Source: JOPF136 sp035541255 (GTDB lineage Bacteria > Acidobacteriota > Terriglobia > Acidiferrales > UBA7541). From it: a stretch of DNA of 64,000 nucleotides. How positions within the stretch are numbered: position 1 is the stretch's first letter; each line of letters starts with the position of its first letter. The notes beneath the pieces were generated by a model, which was not told the DNA's origin, ran no database searches, and saw only the letters and a program-made list of their open reading frames with translations. The position numbers were made by a program, and so were the translations under genes. Location of the stretch: NCBI GenBank assembly GCA_035541255.1, contig DATKNR010000093.1, positions 17,705-81,704 on the forward strand. The letters run 5' to 3'. Below, piece after piece: positions 35,265 through 45,061 of this stretch.

Positions 35265-37655
35265 GCACGCCAGCATGGCCACCGCCACCAGCAACACGAC
35301 GACTCCGCCGTAGGTGAGCACGTCGGTGGGCTTGACGCCAAACAGCAGCGACTCCACCGTGCGAGTGAGAGCAAGCGAAGCGGCAAGCCCGACGACGGTT
35401 CCCAGGGAGATCGTTCTCAATCCCTGGCCCAGAATCATCCACAGAACATCGCGCGAGGCGGCTCCCAGCGCCACGCGCACGCCGATTTCCCGCGTGCGTC
35501 GGCTCACCGAGTACGCCATCACGCCGAACACTCCCGCAGTGGCCAGCAGCAGCGCGGCGATGCCGAAGAACCCGATGATCAGCAGGCTGAATTTGCGGGA
35601 GCCGAGCGAAGCCGAATAGATTTGGGAGAAGGTCCGGAACCTGGCCGGGATTTCCGGGTCCAGTTCCTGCAGGATTCCGCGAGCTGCCGAGGTGACCGCC
35701 TGCGTGCCCAGTTCGCTGTGCAAGGTGAGGGTGAGGGCAGGGCGCGGCCGCTGGAAGAGATCGACATACACGGTTGGCCGCGGCGGCGATTCCAGGCCAT
35801 AGTCACGCACGTCGCCGACGATTCCCACGACGGTAAGCAGGCGCAGGTCGCCGTCCATATTTCCAAACTCAATGGTGTGGCCGATGGGGTCCTGGCCGGG
35901 CCAGCGCTCGCGCGCCAACGACTCGCTAATCACAGCCACATGCGGGGAATCGGCGCCGTCGCGGTCGTCGAACATGCGTCCGCGAATCAGCGGAATGCCC
36001 AGCGCCCGGAAGTAGCCGTCCGTCGAAACGCAAAAGTCGGCGATGCCCACGCGGTCTTTTTGCTTCGCCAGGGATTCGAAATCCCTGAAGTCTTTCGGGA
36101 TCTCGCTCTGCGAAATCAGCAAAAACATTCCGTCGGGAAGCCCGCCATCGAGCGGCAGGCTGCTGGCGGCGCCCACCTGCTGCATGCCGGGAATTTGTTT
36201 GAGCCGGTCGATCAGCCGCGCAAAGAAAAGGGCCTGTTGAGCCTTGATCTTTGGATCCTCGGCCCAGGGAAGCGAGACGTCCATGGTTACGATCTTGTCG
36301 ATGCGGAAGCCGGGGTTCACTTCCAGAACTTTCATCAGGCTGTGGCCGAACAATCCGGCTCCGACGATGAGAACCAGCGTGATGGCAATTTGCGCCGCGA
36401 CGATGGCGCGGCCTATCCGCTGGCTGCCGGGAGAACCGGCCTGTCCCCGCCCGCCCTCGACGAGGTCCTCGCGAAGGTCTCCGGAAGTGGCCCGCACCGC
36501 GGTGAAGACTCCAAGGGCCACTGCGACCCCGGTGGAAAGCAGCAGAGCGAACAGAAGTACGGGAGTGTTGATGGAGACGCTATCCAGCCGGGGCAGATTT
36601 TCCGGCGCGAGCGCCAGGAGTCCGTCCACGCCGGCAAACGCACCGAGCACGCCCAGACCGCCGCCGGCAAGCGCCAGGAGCAGCGCTTCGGTGAGAAACT
36701 GACGGATCAGGCGTCCGCGCGCCGCGCCCAGCGCGTTGCGGACGGCGAGCTCACGTCCCCGGAGCGAGGCCTGCGCGAGCAGCAGATTGGCCACATTGGC
36801 GCAGGCAACCAGCAAAAGAAACCCGACGGCCACGAAGAGCACCAGCAACGGCGTTCGCGCCTTCCGGGTGATGGAGGTTTGCAGCGGGACGACAATTCCG
36901 TCTTTCAGCAAGTAAGGGCCCTGCTCGCTCGACGTCGTGTTAATCCGGCGCGCGATCGTGCTGATATCCGCACTCGCTTGTTCGGCCGTCACGCCATCCT
37001 TCAGGCGTCCGACCGCCAGGTAGTTGTGCGAGGTACGGCTGGGATTCTCACCGCTGAGATCTGCCGGCACCCACAGATTCGCCTCCAATGGAAATTGGAA
37101 GCCTGCCGGCAGCACTCCGATCACGGAAAAGACCATGTTGTCGATCTTCAAGTGGGACTGCGAAAGGTCCTGTGTGGATCCCAGATACTGCTTCCAGTAC
37201 CCATAGCTGGCCAGGACGACCGGCGCTGCGCCCTTCCTGTTGTCCTCGGCAGTGAAATCGCGGCCGATGACGGGCTGCACGCCGAATACCTTCAAGAACC
37301 CCGGAGTGACGCCCGCCACCACCGTGCGCAGCGGTTGCGACGCGCCGGAAACGGACGAGATGGTGTCATTGTATTTCGCAATGGCCTGGAAACTGCGGTT
37401 CTGGTCGCGGAAGTCGTCGTAGTTGGGGTCCGCCAGGTGCGACCACGTACCTTTCGAGGTCACCTCAAAAATCGCCATGATGCGGTCCGGCTCCGTGTAG
37501 GGCAGCGGCCGCAGCAACACGCCATACACCACGCTGAAGATCGAGGTGGTCGCGCCGATGGCCACCGCCAGGGTGAGCACCGCGGCGCATGCGAATACGG
37601 GAGAACGGCGCAACGTGCGAAAGGCAAAGCGAAGATCGCTCAGAAAGGATTCCAT
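35205..37655 (-). CDS. ADOP-type duplicated FtsX permease 8
   Basis: This ~816-residue permease starts at ATG 37655 (MESFLSDLRFAFRTLRR) behind a GGAGGG site; the GTG two codons upstream is less likely. It departs from the usual ALGIGANTAIFSVV after helix 1, reading AVAIGATTSIFSVV. Coupling segments are RGRELAVRNALGA and RTREIGVRVALGA. The first periplasmic domain carries NYDDFRDQNRSF, the position where paralogues read YQDYQ or YLDYK. It ends ARRATRVDPLVALRHE. It is 16 bases downstream of permease 7 and 34 bases upstream of permease 9. Confidence 0.92.
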   Translation of the reverse strand: MESFLSDLRFAFRTLRRSPVFACAAVLTLAVAIGATTSIFSVVYGVLLRPLPYTEPDRIMAIFEVTSKGTWSHLADPNYDDFRDQNRSFQAIAKYNDTISSVSGASQPLRTVVAGVTPGFLKVFGVQPVIGRDFTAEDNRKGAAPVVLASYGYWKQYLGSTQDLSQSHLKIDNMVFSVIGVLPAGFQFPLEANLWVPADLSGENPSRTSHNYLAVGRLKDGVTAEQASADISTIARRINTTSSEQGPYLLKDGIVVPLQTSITRKARTPLLVLFVAVGFLLLVACANVANLLLAQASLRGRELAVRNALGAARGRLIRQFLTEALLLALAGGGLGVLGAFAGVDGLLALAPENLPRLDSVSINTPVLLFALLLSTGVAVALGVFTAVRATSGDLREDLVEGGRGQAGSPGSQRIGRAIVAAQIAITLVLIVGAGLFGHSLMKVLEVNPGFRIDKIVTMDVSLPWAEDPKIKAQQALFFARLIDRLKQIPGMQQVGAASSLPLDGGLPDGMFLLISQSEIPKDFRDFESLAKQKDRVGIADFCVSTDGYFRALGIPLIRGRMFDDRDGADSPHVAVISESLARERWPGQDPIGHTIEFGNMDGDLRLLTVVGIVGDVRDYGLESPPRPTVYVDLFQRPRPALTLTLHSELGTQAVTSAARGILQELDPEIPARFRTFSQIYSASLGSRKFSLLIIGFFGIAALLLATAGVFGVMAYSVSRRTREIGVRVALGAASRDVLWMILGQGLRTISLGTVVGLAASLALTRTVESLLFGVKPTDVLTYGGVVVLLVAVAMLACYVPARRATRVDPLVALRHE

Positions 37656-37671
37656 GGGCACCCTCCGCCGA

Positions 37672-40095
37672 TCATTCGTGTCTCAGCGCCACCAGCGGAT
37701 CCACGCGAGTGGCCCGGCGCGCGGGCACGTAGCAGGCGAACAGCGCGACGCCCAGCATCAGCGCCGACACGCCCCCCAGCGTGAGCGGATCGAACGGACT
37801 CACCTGGAAGAGCAGGGAGGAGAGGGCCCAGCCTGCGCCCAGCGACGCCACCAGCCCTGCTGCGAGTCCGATTCCCGCCAGGCGCGCGCCTTGCCCCAGC
37901 ACCAACTGCATGATGTCGCTCCGCTGCGCGCCGACGGCAATGCGGACGCCGATCTCATGGTTCCGACGGACTACCACATACGAAACCACGCCGTAGATTC
38001 CCAGCGAGGCGAGAATCAGCGCCAGCCCGGCAAAGGCCGCAATGAGTTCCACGGAGAGGCGGCGGGCGGAATTGTTTTCCGCGACCACCTCTTCCATCGG
38101 GCTGATTCCGAATAGAGGCACTCCCGGATCCACGGAACGCACCGCGGAGCGCACCGCGGAGGTCAGCGCGGCAGGGTCGGCCGCCGCACGGATGATCAGC
38201 GCTCCCCCCTGTCCCGGACGCTGATCGTTGGGCAAATACGTTTCGAAGCGCGAAGGCTGGTCCACGCCGTAATTCTTTACGTGCGCCACTACGCCCACCA
38301 CAGTGCGCCAGACGGGCTCTTTCCCTGGCATCGGCGGCCCGTCCACCGAGAGGCGTTTGCCGATGGGGTTTTCGCCCGGCCATTCCTTCGCCGCCAGAGA
38401 TTCATCCACGATGCAGACGAGCGGCGACGTGGCCGTATCGTGCTGGTCGAAGTAGCGGCCCCGGAGCAAACCGATCCCCATCGCCCGGAACGTATCGGGA
38501 GTCACACGGCCGATGTCCGTCGTAAGAAAGTGCCCGGGCTGGGGAATCGGGCTTCCTTCGGGGTAGAAACTTGTTTGCGCTCCACCGAGCAGCGGCCATT
38601 TGTATCCGGCGGATTCCACTCCGGGCACGGACTGGAGATTCGCCACAGCCTGGCGGATGAATTCCCGGCTCTTCGCTTCGTCCCTGTAGGGGTTGTCCGG
38701 AAGCGAAAAGGACGCGGCGAGCACGTGGGTGGGATTGAATCCCGCATTTGCGTGGACGATGTGGTAGAGGCTCTTGCCCATCAATGCCGCTCCGGCCAGC
38801 AGCACCAGAGAGAGGGCAAACTCGGCCACTACCAGGGCGTTGCGCAGCCGGCCGGTGGAACGGCCCGCGCCTGTCCGCTTGCTTTCCTGCAGCGCCTGCT
38901 GCACGTCGGTCCGCACGGATTGGATGGCCGGAAAGATCCCGAAGAAGAGCGCCGTGAAAACAGTCAGTCCCAGGCTGAACAGCAGCACCGTTCGATCCAC
39001 GGACGACTCGGCGATTCGCGGCACTGCGTCCCTGAAAAAGTGGCCAAATCCCTGAAGGCACCATGCGGCCATCAAAATCCCCAGCACACTCCCGGCAACA
39101 GAAAGCACCAGGCTTTCCGTGAGCGACTGCCGCACCAGCCGAAGCGTTCCCGCACCCATGGCGCGGCGTATGGCCAACTCGCCGAAGCGTTCGGTGGCCC
39201 GGGCGAGCAGCAGGTTGGCGATGTTTGAGCAGGCAATCAGCAGCACGAGGCCGACAGCCGCCAGCAGCGCCATCAGCGGAGGCCTGACGTCGTCCACGTA
39301 GGCGCCCAAAAGAGAAAACACCTCGGCAGTGTCTCCGCGGTTTTCGGTATATTTCTGAGCCAGCCGCGCGGCGATGCTCTTCAGTTCCGCGCGCGCCTGT
39401 TCCAGGGTCACGCCGGGTTTCAGCCGCGCCATCGCGTACATGCCCGGATGCTCATCGCGCCGGCCGGGGCCGCCGAGCATGTCCTCGTTGCGCCAAAGGG
39501 ATGTAAAGACGTCAACCTGCTGCCAGTAGCCGTGCATCCGCTCGCTGGGCAGCACACCGATCACGGTGTAGGGTTCGCCGTCGAGCATCAGTTTTCTTCC
39601 CAGCACGCCGGGATCGCGTCCGAACTTCCGCGCCCAGAATCCGTCGCCGAGCAGGACCACGCGCTCGGCGCCCGCTTTGTCTTCCTCGGCGGTCATCGTG
39701 CGCCCGATGACCGGCGTCAGCCGGGTGGTGGGGAAATAATCCGCGCTGATCTGCCGCTCGCGCAGGCGTTCCGCCTCGTTTGATCCGGTGAGCACCACGT
39801 TTTCCGTGCGGTAGGGAGCGATGCTCTCGAATACCGTGTTCATCGCCTGCCAGTCGCGCATGTTGGCCATGGAGATGCTCATGTACGGCACGCGGTCCGA
39901 CCACTCGGAGAGAAACACCATGCGGTTCGACTGGGGATAGCCGAGCGGCCGCAGCAGCACCGCGTTTACCACGCTGAATATGGCGGTGTTCGCACCGATT
40001 CCCAGCGCCAGCGTCAGCACCGCAACCGCGGCGAATCCCGGAGATTTCCGCAGCATCCGCAGCGCGAATCGGATGTCCTGGAGCAACGTTTCCAT
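37672..40095 (-). CDS. ADOP-type duplicated FtsX permease 7
   Basis: The start at ATG 40095 (METLLQDIRFALRMLRK) has a GGAG site; the 43-residue upstream extension is out-of-family and overlaps the previous gene's 3' end. This gives 807 residues. Helix 1 ends in the full family phrase ALGIGANTAIFSVVNAVLLRPL. Coupling segments read RFGELAIRRAMGA and RNHEIGVRIAVGA. The first periplasmic domain is distinctive (FLSEWSDRVPYMSISMANMRDW). The second FtsX half is followed by ARRATRVDPLVALRHE. This is one of the most canonical members of the array. Confidence 0.92.
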   Translation of the reverse strand: METLLQDIRFALRMLRKSPGFAAVAVLTLALGIGANTAIFSVVNAVLLRPLGYPQSNRMVFLSEWSDRVPYMSISMANMRDWQAMNTVFESIAPYRTENVVLTGSNEAERLRERQISADYFPTTRLTPVIGRTMTAEEDKAGAERVVLLGDGFWARKFGRDPGVLGRKLMLDGEPYTVIGVLPSERMHGYWQQVDVFTSLWRNEDMLGGPGRRDEHPGMYAMARLKPGVTLEQARAELKSIAARLAQKYTENRGDTAEVFSLLGAYVDDVRPPLMALLAAVGLVLLIACSNIANLLLARATERFGELAIRRAMGAGTLRLVRQSLTESLVLSVAGSVLGILMAAWCLQGFGHFFRDAVPRIAESSVDRTVLLFSLGLTVFTALFFGIFPAIQSVRTDVQQALQESKRTGAGRSTGRLRNALVVAEFALSLVLLAGAALMGKSLYHIVHANAGFNPTHVLAASFSLPDNPYRDEAKSREFIRQAVANLQSVPGVESAGYKWPLLGGAQTSFYPEGSPIPQPGHFLTTDIGRVTPDTFRAMGIGLLRGRYFDQHDTATSPLVCIVDESLAAKEWPGENPIGKRLSVDGPPMPGKEPVWRTVVGVVAHVKNYGVDQPSRFETYLPNDQRPGQGGALIIRAAADPAALTSAVRSAVRSVDPGVPLFGISPMEEVVAENNSARRLSVELIAAFAGLALILASLGIYGVVSYVVVRRNHEIGVRIAVGAQRSDIMQLVLGQGARLAGIGLAAGLVASLGAGWALSSLLFQVSPFDPLTLGGVSALMLGVALFACYVPARRATRVDPLVALRHE

Positions 40096-40117
40096 CGGAG
40101 TTTCTCCTTGATTCTCC

Positions 40118-42574
40118 CTATTCGTGCCGCAAGGCGACCAAAGGATCCACCAGCGTGGCCCGCCGTGCGGGTATGTAGCAGGCCAGGAGCGAGACAAGCG
40201 CGAGCACCAGAGCGACTCCGCCAAACGTCACTGGATCCGCCGGCCGGATTCCGAACAGGAGGTTGGCCATGAAGCGGGTGAGGACCAGAGCCACCGCCAC
40301 ACCCGTTGCAATGCCTGCCAGCACCAGGCCGAACCCGCGCGCGAGGACCATCTTCAGGATGTTCGGCCGGCCCGCGCCGAGCGCCATGCGAATGCCGATC
40401 TCGTGCGTTCTCCGGCTGGCTGCATAGGACACGACTCCGTAAACGCCCACGAGCGCGAGCACCAGGCCGAGGGCCCCGAGAGCGCCCGCGAAGTCCGCGC
40501 CCATATTCAGCAGGAAAAAGCCGTTTCCGCCGTCCAGTGCCTGGTGCATTCCCATCACGTCGTAAACGGGCAGGTTAGGATCGAGATCGCGAATCTGTTT
40601 CACCACCGTGAGCGCCAGGCTTTCGGGCGCGCCTTCCGTGCGGACCTGCAGGACGCGCACCGAGTGGTAGTTCTGTCCGATGGGGGCGTAGTAAAAGGGA
40701 GTCGGGTCTTCGAAAATCCATTGGTACTTCCCGTTTCCGGTGATGCCCACCACTTCGATGGGTTTGTCGTTCGCATTGTCGGCGATGAAGCGCTTGCCGA
40801 CAGGGTCCTCGTTCGGCCACAGTTTTTTCGCCATGGTTTCGTTCACTACGGCAACGCGCACCGGCGATTCCTGGTCCTCGGCGGTCAGCTCGCGGCCGCG
40901 TATCACGGGCGTTCCCACAGTCTCGAAGTAGTCTGTCCCCACGTCGTTGAAGCCTGCGATTGGCCCGCGTTTGGTGGGATCCGGCGGCTGTCCCTCGGCG
41001 CGGATGTAGGCGCTCTGATTGTCGTAATTCAGCGGAAACGTGAAGGAGACTGTGGCGGAGCGCACCCCCGGAAGTGCGCGAATCCGCGATTCCAGTTCGC
41101 GGTAGAAAGCCCGGCCGCGCGCGGCATCGTAGCCGCGTTCGGCCACGTCCATGCTCACCAGCAGAACGTGGTCCGGCTGGAAACCCAGCTTCACACTCCT
41201 CGCGTTGCCCACGCTGCGCACGAACAGGCCCGCTGCCACCAGCAGCACCAGTGAACCCGCCACTTGCGCCACCACCAGCGCGTCGCGAAGCCGGTGATGT
41301 GTGTCTCCCCCGGGCCCGCGCCCGCCTTCGCGCAGCGTGTCGTGCACGTTTGCCATCGACCCGCGCAGCGCCGGTATCAGCCCACTGACCAGTCCGGCCA
41401 ACAAGGCAATTCCCAGGCTGTATCCGAATACTCGCCAGTCCATCCCGAAATCGAAATGGAAGGGAAGATCGCCGGGGAGACGGATTCCGGCCAGCATCCG
41501 GCTGGCCCACCACCCGGCTACTGCACCCAGCCCGCCGCCCAGCAACCCGAGCAGAATGCTTTCCGTCAGCATCTGCCGGATGATCCGCGCCCGCGCCGCG
41601 CCCAGCGCCGCGCGGATTGCAATTTCCTTCGACCGCACTGTGGCGCGTGAAAGCAGCAAATTCACCACATTCAGGCAGGCCACCAGCAGCACCATCCCCA
41701 CCAGCCCAAGGAAAACAGATGCCACGAGAGGAACCTGAGCCGAGGAATTGGCATCCGGGCGCGCCAGATTCTCCGGGATCACGTACATGCGGTTTCCTTT
41801 GTTCGAATCCGGATACTCTTTCGCGAGCCGCGTGGCAATCACCTGGAGCGAAGCCTGCGCGGCCTGCCGGCTGATTCCCGGCTTCAGCCGCGCCAGGATG
41901 CGCAGCGCGTGGGCGGTTCTCTTCGTGAACAGGTCGTTTGCTTCCGGATCGATGGCGGCCATTCCCAGCGGCATGTAGATCTCGGTTTCGGCCAGTGAGA
42001 AGGTGCCGTGGAACGATTCCGGCGCGACGCCGATTATCGTGCAGGGATGGCCGTTGACGCTCACGACTTTCCCAACCACCGACGGGTCGCCGCCAAAGCG
42101 CCGGCGCCAGTATTTATAGCCCAGCACAACGACGGGATCCGTGCCGGGCGTCTTTCCCTCCGTCGGCAGAATGAATCGCCCCAGTGCCGGCTCGATTCCC
42201 AGCATCGAAAAATAGTTCCCGCTCACCAGATAGGCGAAGGTCCGCTCCGCCTTTCCATCCGCGCTTAGTCCCATGAAGCTCAGGTTGGCGGCGGACATGT
42301 CCGTGAACGCGTCGCTCTGTGCCTGGTAGTCCTGGTAGTCGAGATAGGAGATGTTGTGCGGGTCCTCGTTCTCCGGATGAGAATTGGCGACCACCACGAG
42401 TTGCTGCGGATCCTTGACAGGTAGGGGCCGCAAGAGAAACGCGTTCACCACGCTGAAGATGGCCGAGTTCGCCCCGATGCCCAGCGCCAGCGTGACCACC
42501 GCCACCGCAGTGAACCCCGGCGACTTCCAAAGCATCCGGAGACCATGCCGAATGTCGCCCCACACTGTTTCCAT
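40118..42574 (-). CDS. ADOP-type duplicated FtsX permease 6
   Basis: This 818-residue permease starts at ATG 42574 (METVWGDIRHGLRMLWK) behind GAGAGGA; the 34-residue extension upstream was rejected because it reads through the previous gene's end in another frame. Coupling segments are RSKEIAIRAALGA and RTHEIGIRMALGA. The second FtsX half is unusually Gly/Ala-rich near residue 700 (GADFAGALGALGLVLALVGVYGV). It ends ARRATLVDPLVALRHE, where Leu replaces the Arg found in permeases 7-10. The gap to permease 7 is 22 bases. Confidence 0.92.
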   Translation of the reverse strand: METVWGDIRHGLRMLWKSPGFTAVAVVTLALGIGANSAIFSVVNAFLLRPLPVKDPQQLVVVANSHPENEDPHNISYLDYQDYQAQSDAFTDMSAANLSFMGLSADGKAERTFAYLVSGNYFSMLGIEPALGRFILPTEGKTPGTDPVVVLGYKYWRRRFGGDPSVVGKVVSVNGHPCTIIGVAPESFHGTFSLAETEIYMPLGMAAIDPEANDLFTKRTAHALRILARLKPGISRQAAQASLQVIATRLAKEYPDSNKGNRMYVIPENLARPDANSSAQVPLVASVFLGLVGMVLLVACLNVVNLLLSRATVRSKEIAIRAALGAARARIIRQMLTESILLGLLGGGLGAVAGWWASRMLAGIRLPGDLPFHFDFGMDWRVFGYSLGIALLAGLVSGLIPALRGSMANVHDTLREGGRGPGGDTHHRLRDALVVAQVAGSLVLLVAAGLFVRSVGNARSVKLGFQPDHVLLVSMDVAERGYDAARGRAFYRELESRIRALPGVRSATVSFTFPLNYDNQSAYIRAEGQPPDPTKRGPIAGFNDVGTDYFETVGTPVIRGRELTAEDQESPVRVAVVNETMAKKLWPNEDPVGKRFIADNANDKPIEVVGITGNGKYQWIFEDPTPFYYAPIGQNYHSVRVLQVRTEGAPESLALTVVKQIRDLDPNLPVYDVMGMHQALDGGNGFFLLNMGADFAGALGALGLVLALVGVYGVVSYAASRRTHEIGIRMALGAGRPNILKMVLARGFGLVLAGIATGVAVALVLTRFMANLLFGIRPADPVTFGGVALVLALVSLLACYIPARRATLVDPLVALRHE

Positions 42575-42590
42575 TGTTTTCCTCTCTGTT

Positions 42591-45023
42591 TCACTCGTAA
42601 CGCAGCGCGACCATCGGATCCGTATGCGCCGCGCGCCGCGCCGGCAGCCAGCACGCCAGCGCCGCGATTCCTGCAAGCAGCAGCGAGATGCCTAGAAACG
42701 TCGGCACGTCGTCCGCCTTGACTCCAAAAAGCAGCCCGGCGAGCAGGTGCGCCAGTGCGATGGCTCCCGGAATGCCGATCGCCACGCCCGCCAGCGTGAG
42801 GCGCGCACCACGGCGGAACACCAGCCGCAGAATTCCGCCCGGCACTGCTCCCAGCGCCAGACGGATGCCGAATTCGCGCGTGCGTTCTCCCACCGCGTAG
42901 GCCAGCACCCCGTACACGCCCACTGCGGAGAGGATCAACCCGAGCAGGCCGGTCACCGCCATCATCACCGCGGGGTATGCCAAGCCGATTGTGGATTCAT
43001 GCATCACCTGGGCGAGTGTTTTCACGTCGTAGAGAGCCAGATCCGGATCCACGGCCGCAATCTTCCGGCGCACCGTATCGGCGAACTGTGTGGGATCGCC
43101 GGACACTCGGAGGGCGAAGGAACTGAAATGTCGCCCCGCCTGCGTGTACGGCCGGTACACTTCCTGCTTCGGCCCGGAGTGCAGCCACACGTAGTTCACT
43201 TCTCCCACCACGCCCACAATCGTCATCCACGTGTCGCCCTCGCGCGCCGACGCGAACCGGATGCGCCGGCCCACGGCGCTTTCTCCCGGCCAGTACCGCT
43301 GCGCCAGGTTCGCGCTGATGATCACCGCCTGCGGCGCCTCGAGCGTGTCGCGCGAGTCGAACAGGCGTCCCTCGCGCAGGGGAACCTTCATCATCGGGAA
43401 GAAGTCGGGGCTCACCACTTCGTACAACGCAGTCGGCTTGTCGCTTTGCGCCGAAACCCGGCCTTCGATCTCAATGCTCCGCGCGCTGTAATTGTTGCTG
43501 TACGGCGGGCTGGTGAGCGCGGCGGCAGACTGTACTTGCGGGATGGCGGAGAACTGGCGCAGCGCTTCGTCGTAAAACGCGGCCACTTGCTGCGCGGTCT
43601 TGTACCGGTCCGTGTCCGGCAGGTTCATGTGCATCATCAGGATGTGCGCCGGCTCAATATTCTGGTGCACGGCCAGAAGGGTGCTGAATCCCTTCACCAT
43701 CAGGCCCGCGCCCGACATCAACACCAGCGCCAGCGACACCTGCGCCACCACCAGCCCGTCCCGCATGCGGTGCATCGCTCGTCCGGCCGAATTCCCCCGC
43801 CCGCTTTCTTTCAGGGATTCTTCCAGGTCAGGCCGCGAGCTTCTCAGCGCCGGGGCCAGCCCCGCCACCACTCCCGCCAGCACCGCCACGCACACGGTGA
43901 ACACGATGGCGCCCGAATCCAGCTGGATCTGTTCCCAGCCGCCGATGAATTTCGCCACATCGGCCGGCATTGCCTTCAGGATCACATCTACTGCGACGCT
44001 GGCCAGCCACAGGCCGGGCAGCGCTCCCGCCAGCGCCAGCAGCACGCTCTCCGTCAGCAGCAGACGCACGATTCCTCCGCGTCCCGCGCCCAGCGCCAGC
44101 CGCACGGCGATCTCGCGCTCCCGCCCGGAAGCGCGCGCGAATTGCAGGTTGGCAACGTTCGCGCACACGATGAGCAGCACAAATCCCACCGCGCCCAGGA
44201 GCAGCAGCGTGAAACGCTCCGTCAGATCGCCGATTACGTACTGCCGCAGGGACATCACTCGCACGCCCCAGCCTCGATTGGTTTCCGGGAACTCGGTGGC
44301 CAGCCGCTGTTCGATGCCGCGCATTTCCGCCTGTGCCTCGTCCAGCGTCACGCCCGGTTTCAACCGCGCCATCGGCTCCACGTAGCGCCGCGCGCGGTCG
44401 GCGCGGTCCGCCGCGGTAAATGCCAGCGGCATCCACAGCTCCGCCGGCTTCGGAAAATCGAACTGGCGGGGCATCACTCCAACCACTTCATAACTCTGGT
44501 TGTCCAGGTGCACGGTCTTGCCGATGATCTTCGGGTCGCTTCCGAACTGCCGCGCCCACAGGCCGTGGCTCAGCACGACCTCGCCGTCTTGCCCGGGCTG
44601 GTCCTCGCCCTCACGGAACGTGCGCCCCATCGCCGCCCGCGCGCGCAGGATGTCGAAAAAATTTGCGCTGACGTTCACCGCCTCGATCTTTTCCGGCACG
44701 CCCTCGCCGGTGAGGTTCATCTCGTTCCACACATACCCGCCCATCTGCTCAAACGAACCGCTCTGTGCTTTCCAGTCGAGATAAGTGGCAGGCGCCACGC
44801 TGTTCGTGGCGTCCGGCTCGTGCGGCACCACCTCCATCACCATCACCAGCCGCCGCAGATCCGCGAATGGCAGCGGCTTGAACAGGAACGCTTCCGCCAC
44901 GCTGAAAATTGCCGTGTTCGCGCCGATCCCCAGCGCAAGCGCGATCACTGCGATGGCCGTGAATCCGGGCGTCTTCCGCAGCATCCGCAATGCATACCGG
45001 ATTTCCTGCAGCAGGATTCCCAT
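42591..45023 (-). CDS. ADOP-type duplicated FtsX permease 5
   Basis: This 810-residue permease starts at ATG 45023 (MGILLQEIRYALRMLRK), with AAGGA upstream; a GTG one codon earlier is possible. Coupling segments read REREIAVRLALGA and RTREFGIRLALGA. The tail is ARRAAHTDPMVALRYE, a form shared only with permease 4 (ARRAAHTDPMEALRYE), and the two share an exact 47-bp repeat at that point. Periplasmic domain 1 is distinctive (VMEVVPHEPDATNSVAPATYLDW). The pair 4/5 looks like a separate branch within the array. Confidence 0.92.
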   Translation of the reverse strand: MGILLQEIRYALRMLRKTPGFTAIAVIALALGIGANTAIFSVAEAFLFKPLPFADLRRLVMVMEVVPHEPDATNSVAPATYLDWKAQSGSFEQMGGYVWNEMNLTGEGVPEKIEAVNVSANFFDILRARAAMGRTFREGEDQPGQDGEVVLSHGLWARQFGSDPKIIGKTVHLDNQSYEVVGVMPRQFDFPKPAELWMPLAFTAADRADRARRYVEPMARLKPGVTLDEAQAEMRGIEQRLATEFPETNRGWGVRVMSLRQYVIGDLTERFTLLLLGAVGFVLLIVCANVANLQFARASGREREIAVRLALGAGRGGIVRLLLTESVLLALAGALPGLWLASVAVDVILKAMPADVAKFIGGWEQIQLDSGAIVFTVCVAVLAGVVAGLAPALRSSRPDLEESLKESGRGNSAGRAMHRMRDGLVVAQVSLALVLMSGAGLMVKGFSTLLAVHQNIEPAHILMMHMNLPDTDRYKTAQQVAAFYDEALRQFSAIPQVQSAAALTSPPYSNNYSARSIEIEGRVSAQSDKPTALYEVVSPDFFPMMKVPLREGRLFDSRDTLEAPQAVIISANLAQRYWPGESAVGRRIRFASAREGDTWMTIVGVVGEVNYVWLHSGPKQEVYRPYTQAGRHFSSFALRVSGDPTQFADTVRRKIAAVDPDLALYDVKTLAQVMHESTIGLAYPAVMMAVTGLLGLILSAVGVYGVLAYAVGERTREFGIRLALGAVPGGILRLVFRRGARLTLAGVAIGIPGAIALAHLLAGLLFGVKADDVPTFLGISLLLAGIAALACWLPARRAAHTDPMVALRYE
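42611..42657. repeat. Exact 47-bp repeat, copy 1 (3' end of permease 5)
   Basis: Identical over 47 bases to 45082-45128. It encodes the AHTDPM-containing tail region of permease 5. Together with the 80-bp repeat it shows local sharing of 3' ends between neighbouring permeases. Confidence 0.85.
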
Positions 45024-45061
45024 CACCAGTTCCTTATCCGCCCTTCACCCATTCTTCGTCA

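Noticed and set aside
35211..37784. 857-codon open frame antisense to permease 8
   Set aside because: Low-complexity Gln/Arg/His-rich shadow; the sense frame is a full permease.
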